From contig JHUT02000009.1 in assembly GCA_000690595.2 (NCBI GenBank), positions 62,001-126,000 of the forward strand: DNA of 64,000 bases, read 5' to 3'. A program made the position numbers and the translations under genes. The notes below the pieces were generated by a model, which searched no databases, was not told the origin of the DNA, and saw only the letters and a program-made list of their open reading frames with translations. Shown one piece after another: positions 54,114 to 63,444 of the stretch. Origin of the DNA: Natrinema mahii. Its GTDB lineage: Archaea > Halobacteriota > Halobacteria > Halobacteriales > Natrialbaceae. The first letter of the stretch is position 1. The number at the start of each line of letters is the position of its first letter.

Positions 54114-55433
54114 CTACCACGCCTCGAGAGCGCGCAGTTCGTCCGCGACGGCCTCGATTTCGGCGGGCTCGAGTACCCCACGCTCGGTGACGATCTCGGT
54201 CACGCAGTCGGCCGGCGTCACGTCGAAGGTCGGGTTCAGGGCGTCGATCGCGGCGTCGCCGTCGTACACCGCGGCTCGGTCGCCGGACTCGAGGTTGACG
54301 GCCTCGCTGGTCGAGACCTTGGCCGTGGCGGCGACGACCGATACCGGAATCCCCCCGCGGGCGGCGGCGACCGCGAGCGTGCGGGTCCCGGTCTTGTTCA
54401 CCACCGAGCCGTCGGGGAGGACGGTGTCGGCCCCGACGACGACCCGGTCGACGTCCTCGCGCGCGAGGACGGTCGCGACGGCCGCGTCGGTGTGGACCGT
54501 CACGGTGCAGTCGGTCGTCGCCCCCAGCCGCTTGGCGACGCCGATCCCCTCGCGGGCGGGACGGGACTCCGCGACGAAGATTCGGGACGGCTCGCCCGCC
54601 TCGAGCGCCTCGAGGACGGTCCCCGACCGCGAGAGGGTCGCGACGCTCCCGCCGAGCCGATCGGCGGCGATCGCCGCGGCCTCGGTGTCGGCCGCGAGGG
54701 CACGGTCGATGGTCGACAGCGCCGACTCGAGGACGGCGGGCGCGCCCCAGTCGTCGCGGTCGGCCTCGGCAGCGCCGGCCATCGCCCGGTTGACCCGGTT
54801 CCGGAGGACGGCCATCGACGGGCGGGCCTCGAGCAACCGGCCGGCGAGTTCCGCGAGTTCGTCCCGCTCGCCCGCGGGATCCGCTCCGGATTCCTCCCGT
54901 TCCGCGACGAGCAGCCCCGCGCGATCGCGCAGCACCTCGAGCCCGCGCACCGAGAGGGTCGCGGCCCCGTGTTCGTCGTCGGCCGCGATCGACCGGACCG
55001 TCGGCGCGACCCGCTCGTAGGCGGTCCACAGCTTCGGGACCGTCTCGCGGTCGTCCTCGAGGATCGCGGTCGGCGGGACCCACTCGGCGGCGTCGTGTTC
55101 CTCGCTCAACTCGACCTCGCGGGTGCCACAGTCGAACAGGTACGGGTGGACGACCCACTCGCGCTCGAGATCGGAATCCTCGAACGCGACCGGACGACCG
55201 GAGCGAACGAGCGAAACCGTCTCGCCGGGCTCGAGGGCGGTCTCCTCGCGGATCTCCGTGCGGACCTGTTCGTTGGGGTCGCCCTCCGCGAACCCGGAGA
55301 CGCCGCCCCACTGGCCACGGTAGGTGCCGACGGCGTCGCTGCGGCGCAAGCAAAGAACGTCACTCCGATGGCGGAGGAACGCGGTGACGACGTGAGCCGA
55401 ATCCCCGCTCGTGGTGTCGGTGTCCGGGCACAT
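54114..55433 (-). CDS. Nudix hydrolase fused to an eIF2B-type isomerase domain
   Basis: This 439-residue protein has an N-terminal Nudix-like domain (about 1-130) with the box GGVSGFAEGDPNEQVRTEI and REETALEP, in which the expected Arg and Gly positions read Thr and Ala, so catalysis is uncertain. The C-terminal 300 residues are an eIF2B/ribose-1,5-bisphosphate-isomerase-like domain: MAVLRNRVNRAM, VATLSRSGTVLEAL, VFVAESRPAREG-type, VVGADTVLPDGSVVNKTGT and PTFDVTPADCVTEIVTE. It may recycle nucleotides or sugar phosphates, as in AMP salvage (inference). Confidence 0.85.
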   Translation of the reverse strand: MCPDTDTTSGDSAHVVTAFLRHRSDVLCLRRSDAVGTYRGQWGGVSGFAEGDPNEQVRTEIREETALEPGETVSLVRSGRPVAFEDSDLEREWVVHPYLFDCGTREVELSEEHDAAEWVPPTAILEDDRETVPKLWTAYERVAPTVRSIAADDEHGAATLSVRGLEVLRDRAGLLVAEREESGADPAGERDELAELAGRLLEARPSMAVLRNRVNRAMAGAAEADRDDWGAPAVLESALSTIDRALAADTEAAAIAADRLGGSVATLSRSGTVLEALEAGEPSRIFVAESRPAREGIGVAKRLGATTDCTVTVHTDAAVATVLAREDVDRVVVGADTVLPDGSVVNKTGTRTLAVAAARGGIPVSVVAATAKVSTSEAVNLESGDRAAVYDGDAAIDALNPTFDVTPADCVTEIVTERGVLEPAEIEAVADELRALEAW

Positions 55434-55609
55434 ACGATGGCCCACGGCGACCGGGAAGGTGTCGCTTTCGAACGCCCCACTGGGACCGCGAGGCACTCGC
55501 CCCGAACCCGTCCGCGAGGTGAGCGGCGACTCAGCACGACTCGAGCGAGAGACGACCGGGGATCGGCCGCTGACGAACGCTTTTCCAGACTGCCGACGAA
55601 CGCACGGCC

Positions 55610-56143
55610 ATGACACGTATCGCGATCGTTTCCGACACCCACGTACCCACTCGAGAGCCGGCGCTTCCCGCGTGGGTCGTCACCGAGATCGAGGCGGCCG
55701 ATCACACCATCCACGCGGGCGACTTCGAGTCGTTCGGGGCCTACGAGCGGGTCGTCGACCTCACTGGTGGCGAGTTGACCGCCGTGTTGGGAAACGTGGA
55801 TCCGGCGACGCTCGACGTGCCGCGGACGGCCACGCTCGAGGTCGACGGCGTACGGTTCGTCGTCACTCACGGCGACGGATCGTCAGGCGACTGGCGGGAG
55901 CGAGTCGTCGAAACGGCCCGCGAGAACGCGGGCGCGACGGCCGACACGAACCTCGTCGCCGTCGCCGGGCACACCCACGCGGTGGTCGACGAAACCGTCG
56001 CGTTCGACGAGGGCCGCGCAGCCGGTCGCGTCCGGGTACTCAATCCGGGAAGCGCCACGGGCGCTGCGCCCACGACTCGCGAGACGATGTTCGTCGCCAC
56101 CGTGACCGACGGCACCCTCACGGTCGATCGTCGAACCGGATAA
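55610..56143 (+). CDS. Metallophosphoesterase (MJ0936/YfcE-like)
   Basis: This 177-residue phosphoesterase has the metal-binding pattern SDTHVPT, HAGDFES, LGNVD, VVTHGDG and AGHTHAVV, with LNPGSATG near the end, as in small archaeal phosphodiesterases. The substrate is unknown. It is divergent from the Nudix-eIF2B gene and 84 nt before the hydantoinase gene. Confidence 0.92.
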   Translation: MTRIAIVSDTHVPTREPALPAWVVTEIEAADHTIHAGDFESFGAYERVVDLTGGELTAVLGNVDPATLDVPRTATLEVDGVRFVVTHGDGSSGDWRERVVETARENAGATADTNLVAVAGHTHAVVDETVAFDEGRAAGRVRVLNPGSATGAAPTTRETMFVATVTDGTLTVDRRTG

Positions 56144-56227
56144 ACCCGACCCGGGGAACGAAGGCGCGGATCTCGACCGGGAGACGACGGAGTATAAATC
56201 GACGGCCGCACAATCCGACGCGTATCG

Positions 56228-58264
56228 ATGGGACCTCCCGAACGAACAGCCGCCGATTCCGGATCGAACGCCCGAATCGGCGTCGACGTCGGCGGTACCT
56301 TCACCGACGTGGCGCTCTCGCTCGACGACCGGCTCGTCACCGCCAAAGTGCCCTCGACCGATCCCCAGCACGTCGGCGTCCTCGAGGGGATCGAGAAGGC
56401 CTGCGACGACGCCGGCATCGAGCCCGGCGAGATCGACGGCTTCGCCCACGCGATGACCGTCTCGGTCAACGCCCTCCTCGAGCGCGGCGGTGCGGAGACG
56501 GCGCTGGTGACCACCGAGGGGTTCCGGGACGTCCTCGAGATCGGCCGGCAGGACCGGCCCGATCTGTACGATCTCGAGGCCGAGAAGCCGGAGCCGCTGG
56601 TGCCCCGGGACCGGCGGTTCGAGATCGACGAACGGACGACCGCCGATGGCCTCGAGCGACCGGTCGACGAGAGCGACGTTCGCGAGCTGGCGGCGACGCT
56701 GCGCGAGCGCGACGTCGAGGCGGTCGCGGTCTGTCTGCTGCACTCCTACGCCGATCCCGACAACGAGCGGATCGTCGCCGAGACGCTGCGGGAGGAACTC
56801 GACGTGCCCGTTTCGGCCTCCCACGAGGTCCTCGCGGAGTTCCGCGAGTTCGAGCGGACGTCGACGACCGCGGTCGATGCCTACGTCCGCCCGGCGATCG
56901 ATACCTACGTCGGCCAGCTGGTCGACGAGGCCGGCGACGCCGGCATCCCCGCACCGCGGATCATGCAGGCCAACGGTGGGATCGCCGATCCCGAAACCGT
57001 GTGCGAACATGCCGTCACGACGACGCTATCAGGCCCCGCCGCCGGCGTCGTCGGTGCCGCGGCGACCGTCGACGACGACGTCGGGGGGCTCGTGACCTTC
57101 GACATGGGCGGCACCTCGAGCGACGTGAGCCTCGTCCGGGACGGTCGGGCAGAACGGACGACCGATGCCGAAATCGACGGACTGCCGATCCGGACGCCCA
57201 TGGTCGACGTCAACACCGTCGGCGCGGGCGGCGGCTCGATCGCGTGGGTCGATTCGGGCGGCGCGCTCCGTGTCGGCCCGGAATCGTCGGGCTCCCAGCC
57301 CGGCCCCGCCTGCTACGGCCGTGGCGGGACTGAACCGACCGTCACGGACGCCAACGTGGTACTTGGTTACATCGGCCCCGAGACCGCACTGGGCGGCGAG
57401 ATGACCCTCGACGTCGAGGCAGCCCGCAATGCGCTCGGCCGACTGGCCGACGAAGCGGGCCTCGAGGGGCCCCTCGAGGCGGCACAGGGCGTCTACCGGG
57501 TGGCGAACGCGACGATGACGCGGACGATCCGCTCGGTGACCGTCGAGCGCGGCCACGACCCCCGCGAGTTCGCGCTCGTGGCCTTCGGTGGTGCGGGACC
57601 GATGCACGCCGCGGCACTGGCCGATTCGCTGTCGGTCGATCGCGTCGTCGTTCCGCGACCGGGCGGGGTGCTGTCGGCCTTTGGCCTGCTCGCGGCCGAC
57701 GAAAGTTACGACGCCGTCCGAACGGTCGGCGTCGACCTCGAGGGCGCGGACCCGACGACGCTCGAGGCCGTCTACGACGACCTCGTGGCCGACGTCCTCG
57801 CGGACGCGTCCGATCGGGACGCGGCACGAGTCGAGCGGGCCGCCGACTGCCGGTATGCGGGCCAGAGCTTCGAGTTAACGGTCCCCGTCGGCGAGACGTT
57901 CGACGCGGCGGCGGTCGCAGACCGCTTCCACGAGGCCCACGAGCGGACCTACGGCTACGCGATGGACGAATCGATCGAGGTCGTTACCCTCCGCACGACG
58001 GCAACGATTCCGGGGACCGAACCGGGGATCAGCCACGAGGGCAGCGGTGCTGCCGTCGTCGGCACCCGGGAGGCACACTTCCCCGAGACCGGCGCACGCG
58101 AGACGACGGTGTACGACTGGGAGCGACTCGAGACCGGCGCGTCGGTCCCGGGGCCGGCAGTACTCGAGCAGGCGGAGAGTACGACGGTCGTCCCCCCGAA
58201 CTGGGACGGCGAGATCCTCGCCGACGGAACGCTCGTCATGACAAGCGGAGGTGAGTCGCGATGA
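56228..58264 (+). CDS. hyuA: Hydantoinase/oxoprolinase subunit A
   Basis: This 678-residue ATP-dependent enzyme subunit has the ASKHA-like start RIGVDVGGTFTDVAL, then VTTEGFRDVLEIGRQ, NGGIADPE, SGPAAGVVGAA, FDMGGTSSDVSLV and GAGGGSIAWVD, and VAFGGAGPMHAAALA near the end. The family includes N-methylhydantoinase A, 5-oxoprolinase and acetone carboxylase alpha; the exact ring amide is not known. It overlaps subunit B by four bases (ATGA). TATA-like AGTATAAATCG at 56190-56200 is 28 nt upstream. Confidence 0.93.
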   Translation: MGPPERTAADSGSNARIGVDVGGTFTDVALSLDDRLVTAKVPSTDPQHVGVLEGIEKACDDAGIEPGEIDGFAHAMTVSVNALLERGGAETALVTTEGFRDVLEIGRQDRPDLYDLEAEKPEPLVPRDRRFEIDERTTADGLERPVDESDVRELAATLRERDVEAVAVCLLHSYADPDNERIVAETLREELDVPVSASHEVLAEFREFERTSTTAVDAYVRPAIDTYVGQLVDEAGDAGIPAPRIMQANGGIADPETVCEHAVTTTLSGPAAGVVGAAATVDDDVGGLVTFDMGGTSSDVSLVRDGRAERTTDAEIDGLPIRTPMVDVNTVGAGGGSIAWVDSGGALRVGPESSGSQPGPACYGRGGTEPTVTDANVVLGYIGPETALGGEMTLDVEAARNALGRLADEAGLEGPLEAAQGVYRVANATMTRTIRSVTVERGHDPREFALVAFGGAGPMHAAALADSLSVDRVVVPRPGGVLSAFGLLAADESYDAVRTVGVDLEGADPTTLEAVYDDLVADVLADASDRDAARVERAADCRYAGQSFELTVPVGETFDAAAVADRFHEAHERTYGYAMDESIEVVTLRTTATIPGTEPGISHEGSGAAVVGTREAHFPETGARETTVYDWERLETGASVPGPAVLEQAESTTVVPPNWDGEILADGTLVMTSGGESR

Positions 58265-59931
58265 CGGACGCGAGCGGGGGTATCGATCCGGTGACCCTCG
58301 AGGTCCTGCGGAACCAACTCGAGAGCGTCGCCGAGGAGATGGGCCAGACGCTGATCCGGGGCGCATATTCGCCGAACATCAAGGAGCGACGGGACTGCTC
58401 GACGGCGCTGTTCGACGCCGACGGACGGATGGTCGCACAGGCCGAGCACATCCCGGTCCATCTGGGCGCGATGCCGGCCGCCGTCGCGGCCGTTCGCGAA
58501 CACGACCCACAGCCCGGGGACGTGTTCGTCCTCAACGATCCCTTCACCGGCGGCACACACCTGCCGGACGTGACGATGGTTTCGCCGATTGCCCCCGGTC
58601 GGGACGAAGCCGGTTCCGAGGGCGAGAACGGCGACGGGGATCGGGAGATCGTCGGCTACGCCGTCTCTCGAGCCCACCACGCCGACGTGGGCGGGATGAC
58701 TCCCGGGAGCATGCCCGCGGGCGCGGAGGAGATCTACCAGGAGGGACTGCGGCTCCCGCCGACCCGGCTCGTCGCGGGCGGCGAGCCCCAGACTGAAGTC
58801 CGCTCGCTCGTTCTCGCGAACGTCCGCAACCCCGACGAGCGCCGGGCTGACCTGCGTGCCCAGCAGGCCGCCAACGAACGCGCGGAGAAGCGACTCGCCG
58901 ACCTCTTCGACGACCACGGCCGCGAAACGGTCCTCGCGGGGTTCGACGCCGTGATCGACTACTCGCGCGAGCGGCTCACCGACGAGATCGCAGCCCTGCC
59001 CGACGGGACCTACGAGGCAACCGACGTCCTCGAGGGCGACGGCGTGACCGACGAGGACGTCGAGATCGCGGTCGCGGTGACGATCGACGGCGAGTCGATC
59101 GACGTCGATTTCTCGGGGACGGCCGCGCAGGTCGCGGGTAACCTCAACGCACCGCTTGCGGTCGCGACGAGCGCCGTCTATTTCGTGGTGCGCTGTCTCA
59201 CTGACCCCGAGATCCCGCCGAACCACGGCTGTTACGAGCCGGTGTGCGTCAGCGCGCCCGAGGGATCGCTGCTCAATCCGACCGCGCCCGCCGCCGTGGT
59301 CGGCGGCAACGTCGAGACCAGCCAGCGCGTCACCGACGTCGTCTTCACCGCGCTGGCCGCGGCCGCGCCCGACCGCGTCCCCGCACAGGGTCAGGGGACG
59401 ATGAACAACCTCACCATCGGCGCGCGCGACGGCTCGTTCGCCTACTACGAGACGATCGGCGGCGGCTTCGGCGCGCGCGCCGAGCGCGACGGCATGGACG
59501 GCGTCCAGGTCGGCATGACCAACACGCTCAACACGCCCGTCGAGTCCCTCGAGACGGAGTACCCGCTCCGGGTCGAGCGCTACGCGCTCCGCGAGGGCAG
59601 CGGCGGCCGCGGCCGCCATCGCGGGGGTGAGGGCCTCGAGCGCGCGGTGACCGTCGAGACGCCGGCGACGGTGTCGCTGCTGACCGAACGTCGCCGCCAC
59701 GCGCCGAAAGGCGTCGCCGGCGGCGGGGACGGCGCGACCGGCGAGAACCTGATCGACGGCGAGACGGTGCCCGCGAAGACGACGGTCGACGTCGACGCCG
59801 GGGCGACCGTCACCGTGCGGACCCCCGGCGGCGGCGGGCACGGCGATCCGGGCGAGCGGAACGCGGAGTCGGTCGAGACCGACCGGGCCGCCGGAACGCA
59901 CGGCGAGTCGATCGACCGAAACGGACAGTAA
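58261..59931 (+). CDS. hyuB: Hydantoinase/oxoprolinase subunit B
   Basis: This 556-residue subunit has the family start DPVTLEVLRNQLESVAEEMGQ, then RRDCSTALFD, LGAMPAAV, PFTGGTHLPDV, RAHHADVGG and GNVETSQRV. It forms the functional partner of subunit A for ATP-driven hydrolysis of cyclic amides. The C-terminal GGGGHGDPGER tail is typical. Coupled to the A subunit by ATGA. Confidence 0.93.
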   Translation: MTDASGGIDPVTLEVLRNQLESVAEEMGQTLIRGAYSPNIKERRDCSTALFDADGRMVAQAEHIPVHLGAMPAAVAAVREHDPQPGDVFVLNDPFTGGTHLPDVTMVSPIAPGRDEAGSEGENGDGDREIVGYAVSRAHHADVGGMTPGSMPAGAEEIYQEGLRLPPTRLVAGGEPQTEVRSLVLANVRNPDERRADLRAQQAANERAEKRLADLFDDHGRETVLAGFDAVIDYSRERLTDEIAALPDGTYEATDVLEGDGVTDEDVEIAVAVTIDGESIDVDFSGTAAQVAGNLNAPLAVATSAVYFVVRCLTDPEIPPNHGCYEPVCVSAPEGSLLNPTAPAAVVGGNVETSQRVTDVVFTALAAAAPDRVPAQGQGTMNNLTIGARDGSFAYYETIGGGFGARAERDGMDGVQVGMTNTLNTPVESLETEYPLRVERYALREGSGGRGRHRGGEGLERAVTVETPATVSLLTERRRHAPKGVAGGGDGATGENLIDGETVPAKTTVDVDAGATVTVRTPGGGGHGDPGERNAESVETDRAAGTHGESIDRNGQ

Positions 59932-60023
59932 CCGACACGTAGCAGGGTATTAACTGCATATTCAGCCATAGATTCCGAACGGCGGGAACGTTTTAGAGGG
60001 AACACACCGTGCCTAGTGGTAGC

Positions 60024-60545
60024 ATGGAAAAACGGAGTATCGACGACGTCGAGAACGTCCCCCATTTCATGGGCATCAACAGTCACCGCAAACCGCTCTC
60101 GCGAGCCATCGAGGAGATGGGCTTTGCGATGGTCCACTTCGAACTCGAGCCCGGCGAGTCGTTCTCCGGCGGCCACCATACGCACCACGATCAAGAGGAG
60201 TTGTTCTACGTGATCGATGGGACGGCCACGTTCGAGGTGAAATCGGGGCCGGGTGCCGAGCCCGAAACCCACGAGGTCGGCCCCGGCGAAGTCATCCACT
60301 TCGAGCGCGGCGGTTCCTATCAGACCGGCGGCAACGAAGGCGACGAACGAGTCGTCGCCGTGGCGCTCGGCGTCGGGGAGCCCCGCCACGGATGGACGGA
60401 CACGAAGGTGCTGTTCGACTGTGCGGACTGTGGAAGAGAAACGGTCCACGACGTCGAAGCGGTCAGTCCGGAAGACGAGCGGATGCCCGAACCCGACGAG
60501 ATGGTCATCTCCTGTCAGGAGTGTGCAACCGTCGCGAAGCTATAG
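60024..60545 (+). CDS. Cupin protein with C-terminal zinc-ribbon
   Basis: This 173-residue protein has a cupin barrel with metal-binding GGHHTHHDQEELFYVIDGTATFEV and GEVIHFERGG. The last 50 residues hold two cysteine pairs (CADCGRE and CQECATV), a zinc-ribbon-like tail. It may bind a small ligand or act as an oxidoreductase; the sequence does not tell. MEKRSIDDVENV was preferred over an ATG-like start 15 nt earlier. Confidence 0.85.
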   Translation: MEKRSIDDVENVPHFMGINSHRKPLSRAIEEMGFAMVHFELEPGESFSGGHHTHHDQEELFYVIDGTATFEVKSGPGAEPETHEVGPGEVIHFERGGSYQTGGNEGDERVVAVALGVGEPRHGWTDTKVLFDCADCGRETVHDVEAVSPEDERMPEPDEMVISCQECATVAKL

Positions 60546-60612
60546 CCCGTCCATCAGTGACTCCATTCTCCGGTGACGGTGCCCTTTTGACGCCGCTTCC
60601 CCACCCATCGGT

Positions 60613-61383
60613 ATGGAACTCAACGGCGTGGCGGACCTGCCAGAGGTCCGCCCCGGCGACGACATCGCCGCCCTCGTCGCGGACCGGGCCGCCCTCGAGC
60701 CCGGCGACGTGCTCACGGTCGCGAGTACGATCGTCTCGAAGGCCGAGGGACGGACGGCGGATCTCGAGGAGTATCCCGTCAGCGGGCGGGCCGAGGAGAT
60801 CGCCGATCGGATCGAGTCGGTCGCGGGCGAGGAGAAGGACCCGCGGTTCGCACAGGCGGTCATAGAGGAGAGTTCGGAGCTGCTGATCGACTGTCCGTTC
60901 CTGCTGGCCGAGACGCGCTTTGGCCACATCGCGCCGAACGCGGGGATCGACCGCTCGAACGTGCCCGGTCACGACATCCTCCTGCTGCCGCGAAAACCCA
61001 GCGAGAGCGCCGAGCGGATCCGCTCGGGACTCGCGGCGCGGGGCCACGAGGACGTCGGCGTCGTGGTAACCGACACCTGCGGGCGACCGTTCCGACACGG
61101 CCAGACCGGCGTCGCGATCGGCTGGGCCGGGCTGCCCGCCAGCCGGGACTGGCGCGGCGAACGGGACCGGGACGGCCACGAACTCGGCGTCACCGTCCAG
61201 TCGGTGATCGACGAACTCGCCGCCGCCGCGAACCTCGTGACCGGCGAGGGCGCGGGCGGGACCCCGGCCGTCGTCGTCCGCGACTGGGAGTTCGGCGACC
61301 ACGAGGGCAGCGACGAACTGTTCCGGTCGGTCGACGACGACCTGATTCGACAGGCGCTGCGGGAGTGGAGGGTCGATGCATGA
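60613..61383 (+). CDS. cofE: Coenzyme F420-0:L-glutamate ligase
   Basis: This 256-residue enzyme adds glutamate residues to F420-0, using GTP. The family blocks are GDVLTVASTIVSKAEGR, FGHIAPNAGIDRSNVPG, VVVTDTCGRPFRHGQTGVAIG and VRDWEFGDHEGSDELFR. The stop overlaps the ATG of the next F420-dependent oxidoreductase by four bases. TATA-like TTTTGACG is about 28 nt upstream of the ATG. Confidence 0.94.
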   Translation: MELNGVADLPEVRPGDDIAALVADRAALEPGDVLTVASTIVSKAEGRTADLEEYPVSGRAEEIADRIESVAGEEKDPRFAQAVIEESSELLIDCPFLLAETRFGHIAPNAGIDRSNVPGHDILLLPRKPSESAERIRSGLAARGHEDVGVVVTDTCGRPFRHGQTGVAIGWAGLPASRDWRGERDRDGHELGVTVQSVIDELAAAANLVTGEGAGGTPAVVVRDWEFGDHEGSDELFRSVDDDLIRQALREWRVDA

Positions 61384-62390
61384 GCGACGACTCGAGCCAG
61401 CCGACCTGGGGGATCGAACTCACGCCCGAACACCCGCCCGAGCGGATCGCCGACCTGGCCGCGCTCGCGGAGGACGAGGGGTTCGACATCGCGTTTGCGA
61501 GCGGCCACTACTTCAACCGCGACCCCTTCGTCGTTTGCTCCCGGATGGCCGACGCCACCGACGACCTGCAGCTTGGCCCGGGCGTCGTCAACCCCTACGA
61601 GACTCACCCGGTGAAACTCGCCTCCCAGACGGCGACGATCGACGAGATCAGTGACGGCCGGGCGGTCTTCGGCGTCGGCGCCGGCGATCGCTCCTCGCTG
61701 TCGACCCTCGGCATCGAGCGCGACAGCCCACTCCGGCGCGTCCTCGAGACGTTCGACGTCGCTCGCGATCTCTGGAACGGCGAGACGGTTACCCACGAGG
61801 GGACCTTCACCGCGCGGGACGCCTCGCTGAACCTCGAGCCGGCCGGGGAGATCCCGGTCTACGTCGGCGCGCAAGGCCCGCACATGCTTCGGATGAGCGC
61901 GAAACACGCCGACGGCGTGCTGATAAACGCCGCGCATCCGCGGGACCTCGAGTGGTCGGCGGAACAGATCGCGCAGGGACTGGCCGAGCGGCCCGACGAG
62001 CGCGGCGCGTTCGAGTCGCTGGCCTTCGCCAGCGTCAGCGTCGCCGCCGACGAGAGCGAGGCCCGGGAGGCGGCCCGGCCGCCCGTCGCCTTCATCGTCG
62101 GCGGGGCCGCCGAGCCGGTCCTCGAGCGCCACGACATCGATCGGGAGGCGGCGACGGCGGTGAGCGAGGCCCTCGAGCAGGGGGACCTGCCCGAGGCGTT
62201 CGGCCGCGTCACGCCGGCGATGATCGACGCCTTCTGTATCGCCGGGACGACCGAGACGGTCGCCGATCGGTTCGCGGCGGCGCTTTCCCACGTCGACGGA
62301 ATCGTCGTCGGCTCGCCGCTGGGACCGGCCCTCGAGGACGCGGTCGAGCGAGCGAGCGAGGCGCTGGCGCGCGCGAGCGACGGGCGCTGA
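61380..62390 (+). CDS. F420-dependent oxidoreductase (Mer/LLM family)
   Basis: This 336-residue luciferase-like monooxygenase-family protein resembles methylene-tetrahydromethanopterin reductase (Mer): WGIELTPEHPPERIADLAALAEDEGFDIAFASGHYFNRDP, LGPGVVNPYETHPVKLASQTATIDE and FGVGAGDRSSLSTLGIER. The coupling to cofE by ATGA supports an F420-dependent enzyme. In haloarchaea Mer-like proteins may act in folate C1 metabolism; the substrate is inferred, not proven. Confidence 0.88.
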   Translation: MSDDSSQPTWGIELTPEHPPERIADLAALAEDEGFDIAFASGHYFNRDPFVVCSRMADATDDLQLGPGVVNPYETHPVKLASQTATIDEISDGRAVFGVGAGDRSSLSTLGIERDSPLRRVLETFDVARDLWNGETVTHEGTFTARDASLNLEPAGEIPVYVGAQGPHMLRMSAKHADGVLINAAHPRDLEWSAEQIAQGLAERPDERGAFESLAFASVSVAADESEAREAARPPVAFIVGGAAEPVLERHDIDREAATAVSEALEQGDLPEAFGRVTPAMIDAFCIAGTTETVADRFAAALSHVDGIVVGSPLGPALEDAVERASEALARASDGR

Positions 62391-62403
62391 AAACGAGAGG
62401 GAG

Positions 62404-62598
62404 TCAGTTCGCAGTAAAGAGGTTGCCGACCGCGCCGAGGGTGAGCGCACCGAAGACGACCATCGCGAAGACCACGAGGAGGCCGCCGATCAGGACCAGC
62501 AACGGCGCGAGGCCGTCCCCGGCAGCGACGTCACTGAAGAGTTCGATCATCTCGGAGAGGTTGTCCACGACGATGTTCGACGGTGTGATGGTATCCAT
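62404..62598 (-). CDS. Small single-helix membrane protein, unknown
   Basis: This 64-residue protein has a hydrophilic N-terminus (MDTITPSNIVVDNLSEMIEL) and one long hydrophobic segment (LAPLLVLIGGLLVVFAMVVFG) followed by a second short one. It is convergent with the F420 oxidoreductase gene. No family is known to me. Confidence 0.6.
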   Translation of the reverse strand: MDTITPSNIVVDNLSEMIELFSDVAAGDGLAPLLVLIGGLLVVFAMVVFGALTLGAVGNLFTAN

Positions 62599-62706
62599 AT
62601 GCGGGGGTTGTTATCGGGACTACTTGTCCGTGCCGGTCCCGCCCCGTCGATCGACCACACGACCCTCGTCGGAGCGATTAAGCCGCTCCCGTTCTAACAC
62701 CGGCCC

Positions 62707-62946
62707 GTGACTGAGGACGCGACGCTCTCGGCGTTCGACGACGACGGGACGGCCACCGAATCGGACGGCGACGGATCCGTCGCCGAGACCGACTCGGCGA
62801 GCGGCGACTCGACGCCCAGCGACGGGGAGACCGCCCGCTCGACGTACGCGTGGGGAACGTACACGTGCAGCCGCTGTGAGACCGCGGTCGACCGGGTCTG
62901 GCGCGCGGACGGCGACCTCGTCTGTCCGGACTGCAAATCCTGGTAA
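62707..62946 (+). CDS. Acidic protein with C-terminal zinc ribbon
   Basis: This 79-residue protein, with GTG start, has an acidic Asp/Ser/Thr-rich first 45 residues and a zinc ribbon CSRCETAVDRVWRADGDLVCPDCKSW at the end. Haloarchaea often have such small zinc-ribbon proteins; partner and role are unknown. It is 97 nt before the cold-shock gene on the same strand. Confidence 0.65.
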   Translation: MTEDATLSAFDDDGTATESDGDGSVAETDSASGDSTPSDGETARSTYAWGTYTCSRCETAVDRVWRADGDLVCPDCKSW

Positions 62947-63008
62947 TCGGTGACTGCCGGCGGTAACGACCGGCTTCTCGAGGGTGTCCTGCGGGCGGGC
63001 TCCCGAAG

Positions 63009-63017
63009 TTTTATATC
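63009..63017 (+). promoter_or_regulatory. TATA-like box of the cold-shock gene
   Basis: GTTTTATATC is centred about 30 nt before the ATG at 63043, giving a leader of at most a few bases. A 5-bp TTATA tract and a purine-rich upstream stretch fit a haloarchaeal promoter. Confidence 0.55.
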
Positions 63018-63042
63018 TTCGTCGCGGCTTTGTACACTTGCA

Positions 63043-63237
63043 ATGGCGAAAGGTACGGTCGACTTCTTCAACGACACTGGCGGCTACGGATTCATCGAGA
63101 CTGACGACGCGGACGAGGACGTGTTCTTCCACATGGAGGACATCGGCGGTCCTGACCTCGAGGAGGGGCAGGAGCTGGAGTTCGACATCGAGGAGGCCGA
63201 AAAGGGGCCACGCGCGACTAACGTCGAGCGGCTCTAG
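63043..63237 (+). CDS. cspA: Cold-shock protein
   Basis: This 64-residue OB-fold protein binds single-stranded nucleic acid. It has RNP1-like GGYGFIE and RNP2-like DVFFHMEDI, and a beta-barrel end TNVERL. Length and sequence match the haloarchaeal CspA family. The strong TATA-like box just upstream suggests high expression. Confidence 0.95.
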   Translation: MAKGTVDFFNDTGGYGFIETDDADEDVFFHMEDIGGPDLEEGQELEFDIEEAEKGPRATNVERL

Positions 63238-63444
63238 GCCGTCCCGCACGGAGGTATCGTTTTCCGACTGCAAACCGGGTAGCCGCGGCACCGTCGGCGA
63301 CAGCCACGAACGACGGACGGCCGACCGGCCACCGATACGTCCCACGGGAGTGGTAATTCCCGTGACACAAAACATATGTCTCGGAGCGCCGGATAGCGTA
63401 GTATCGGCCGCGTCGTCCGGGTCCCCGCGGCCAGTGACGAGAGT

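Noticed and set aside
57955-59901. 648-codon minus-strand frame over hydantoinase B
   Set aside because: It mirrors the hydantoinase reading frame and shows no protein family.
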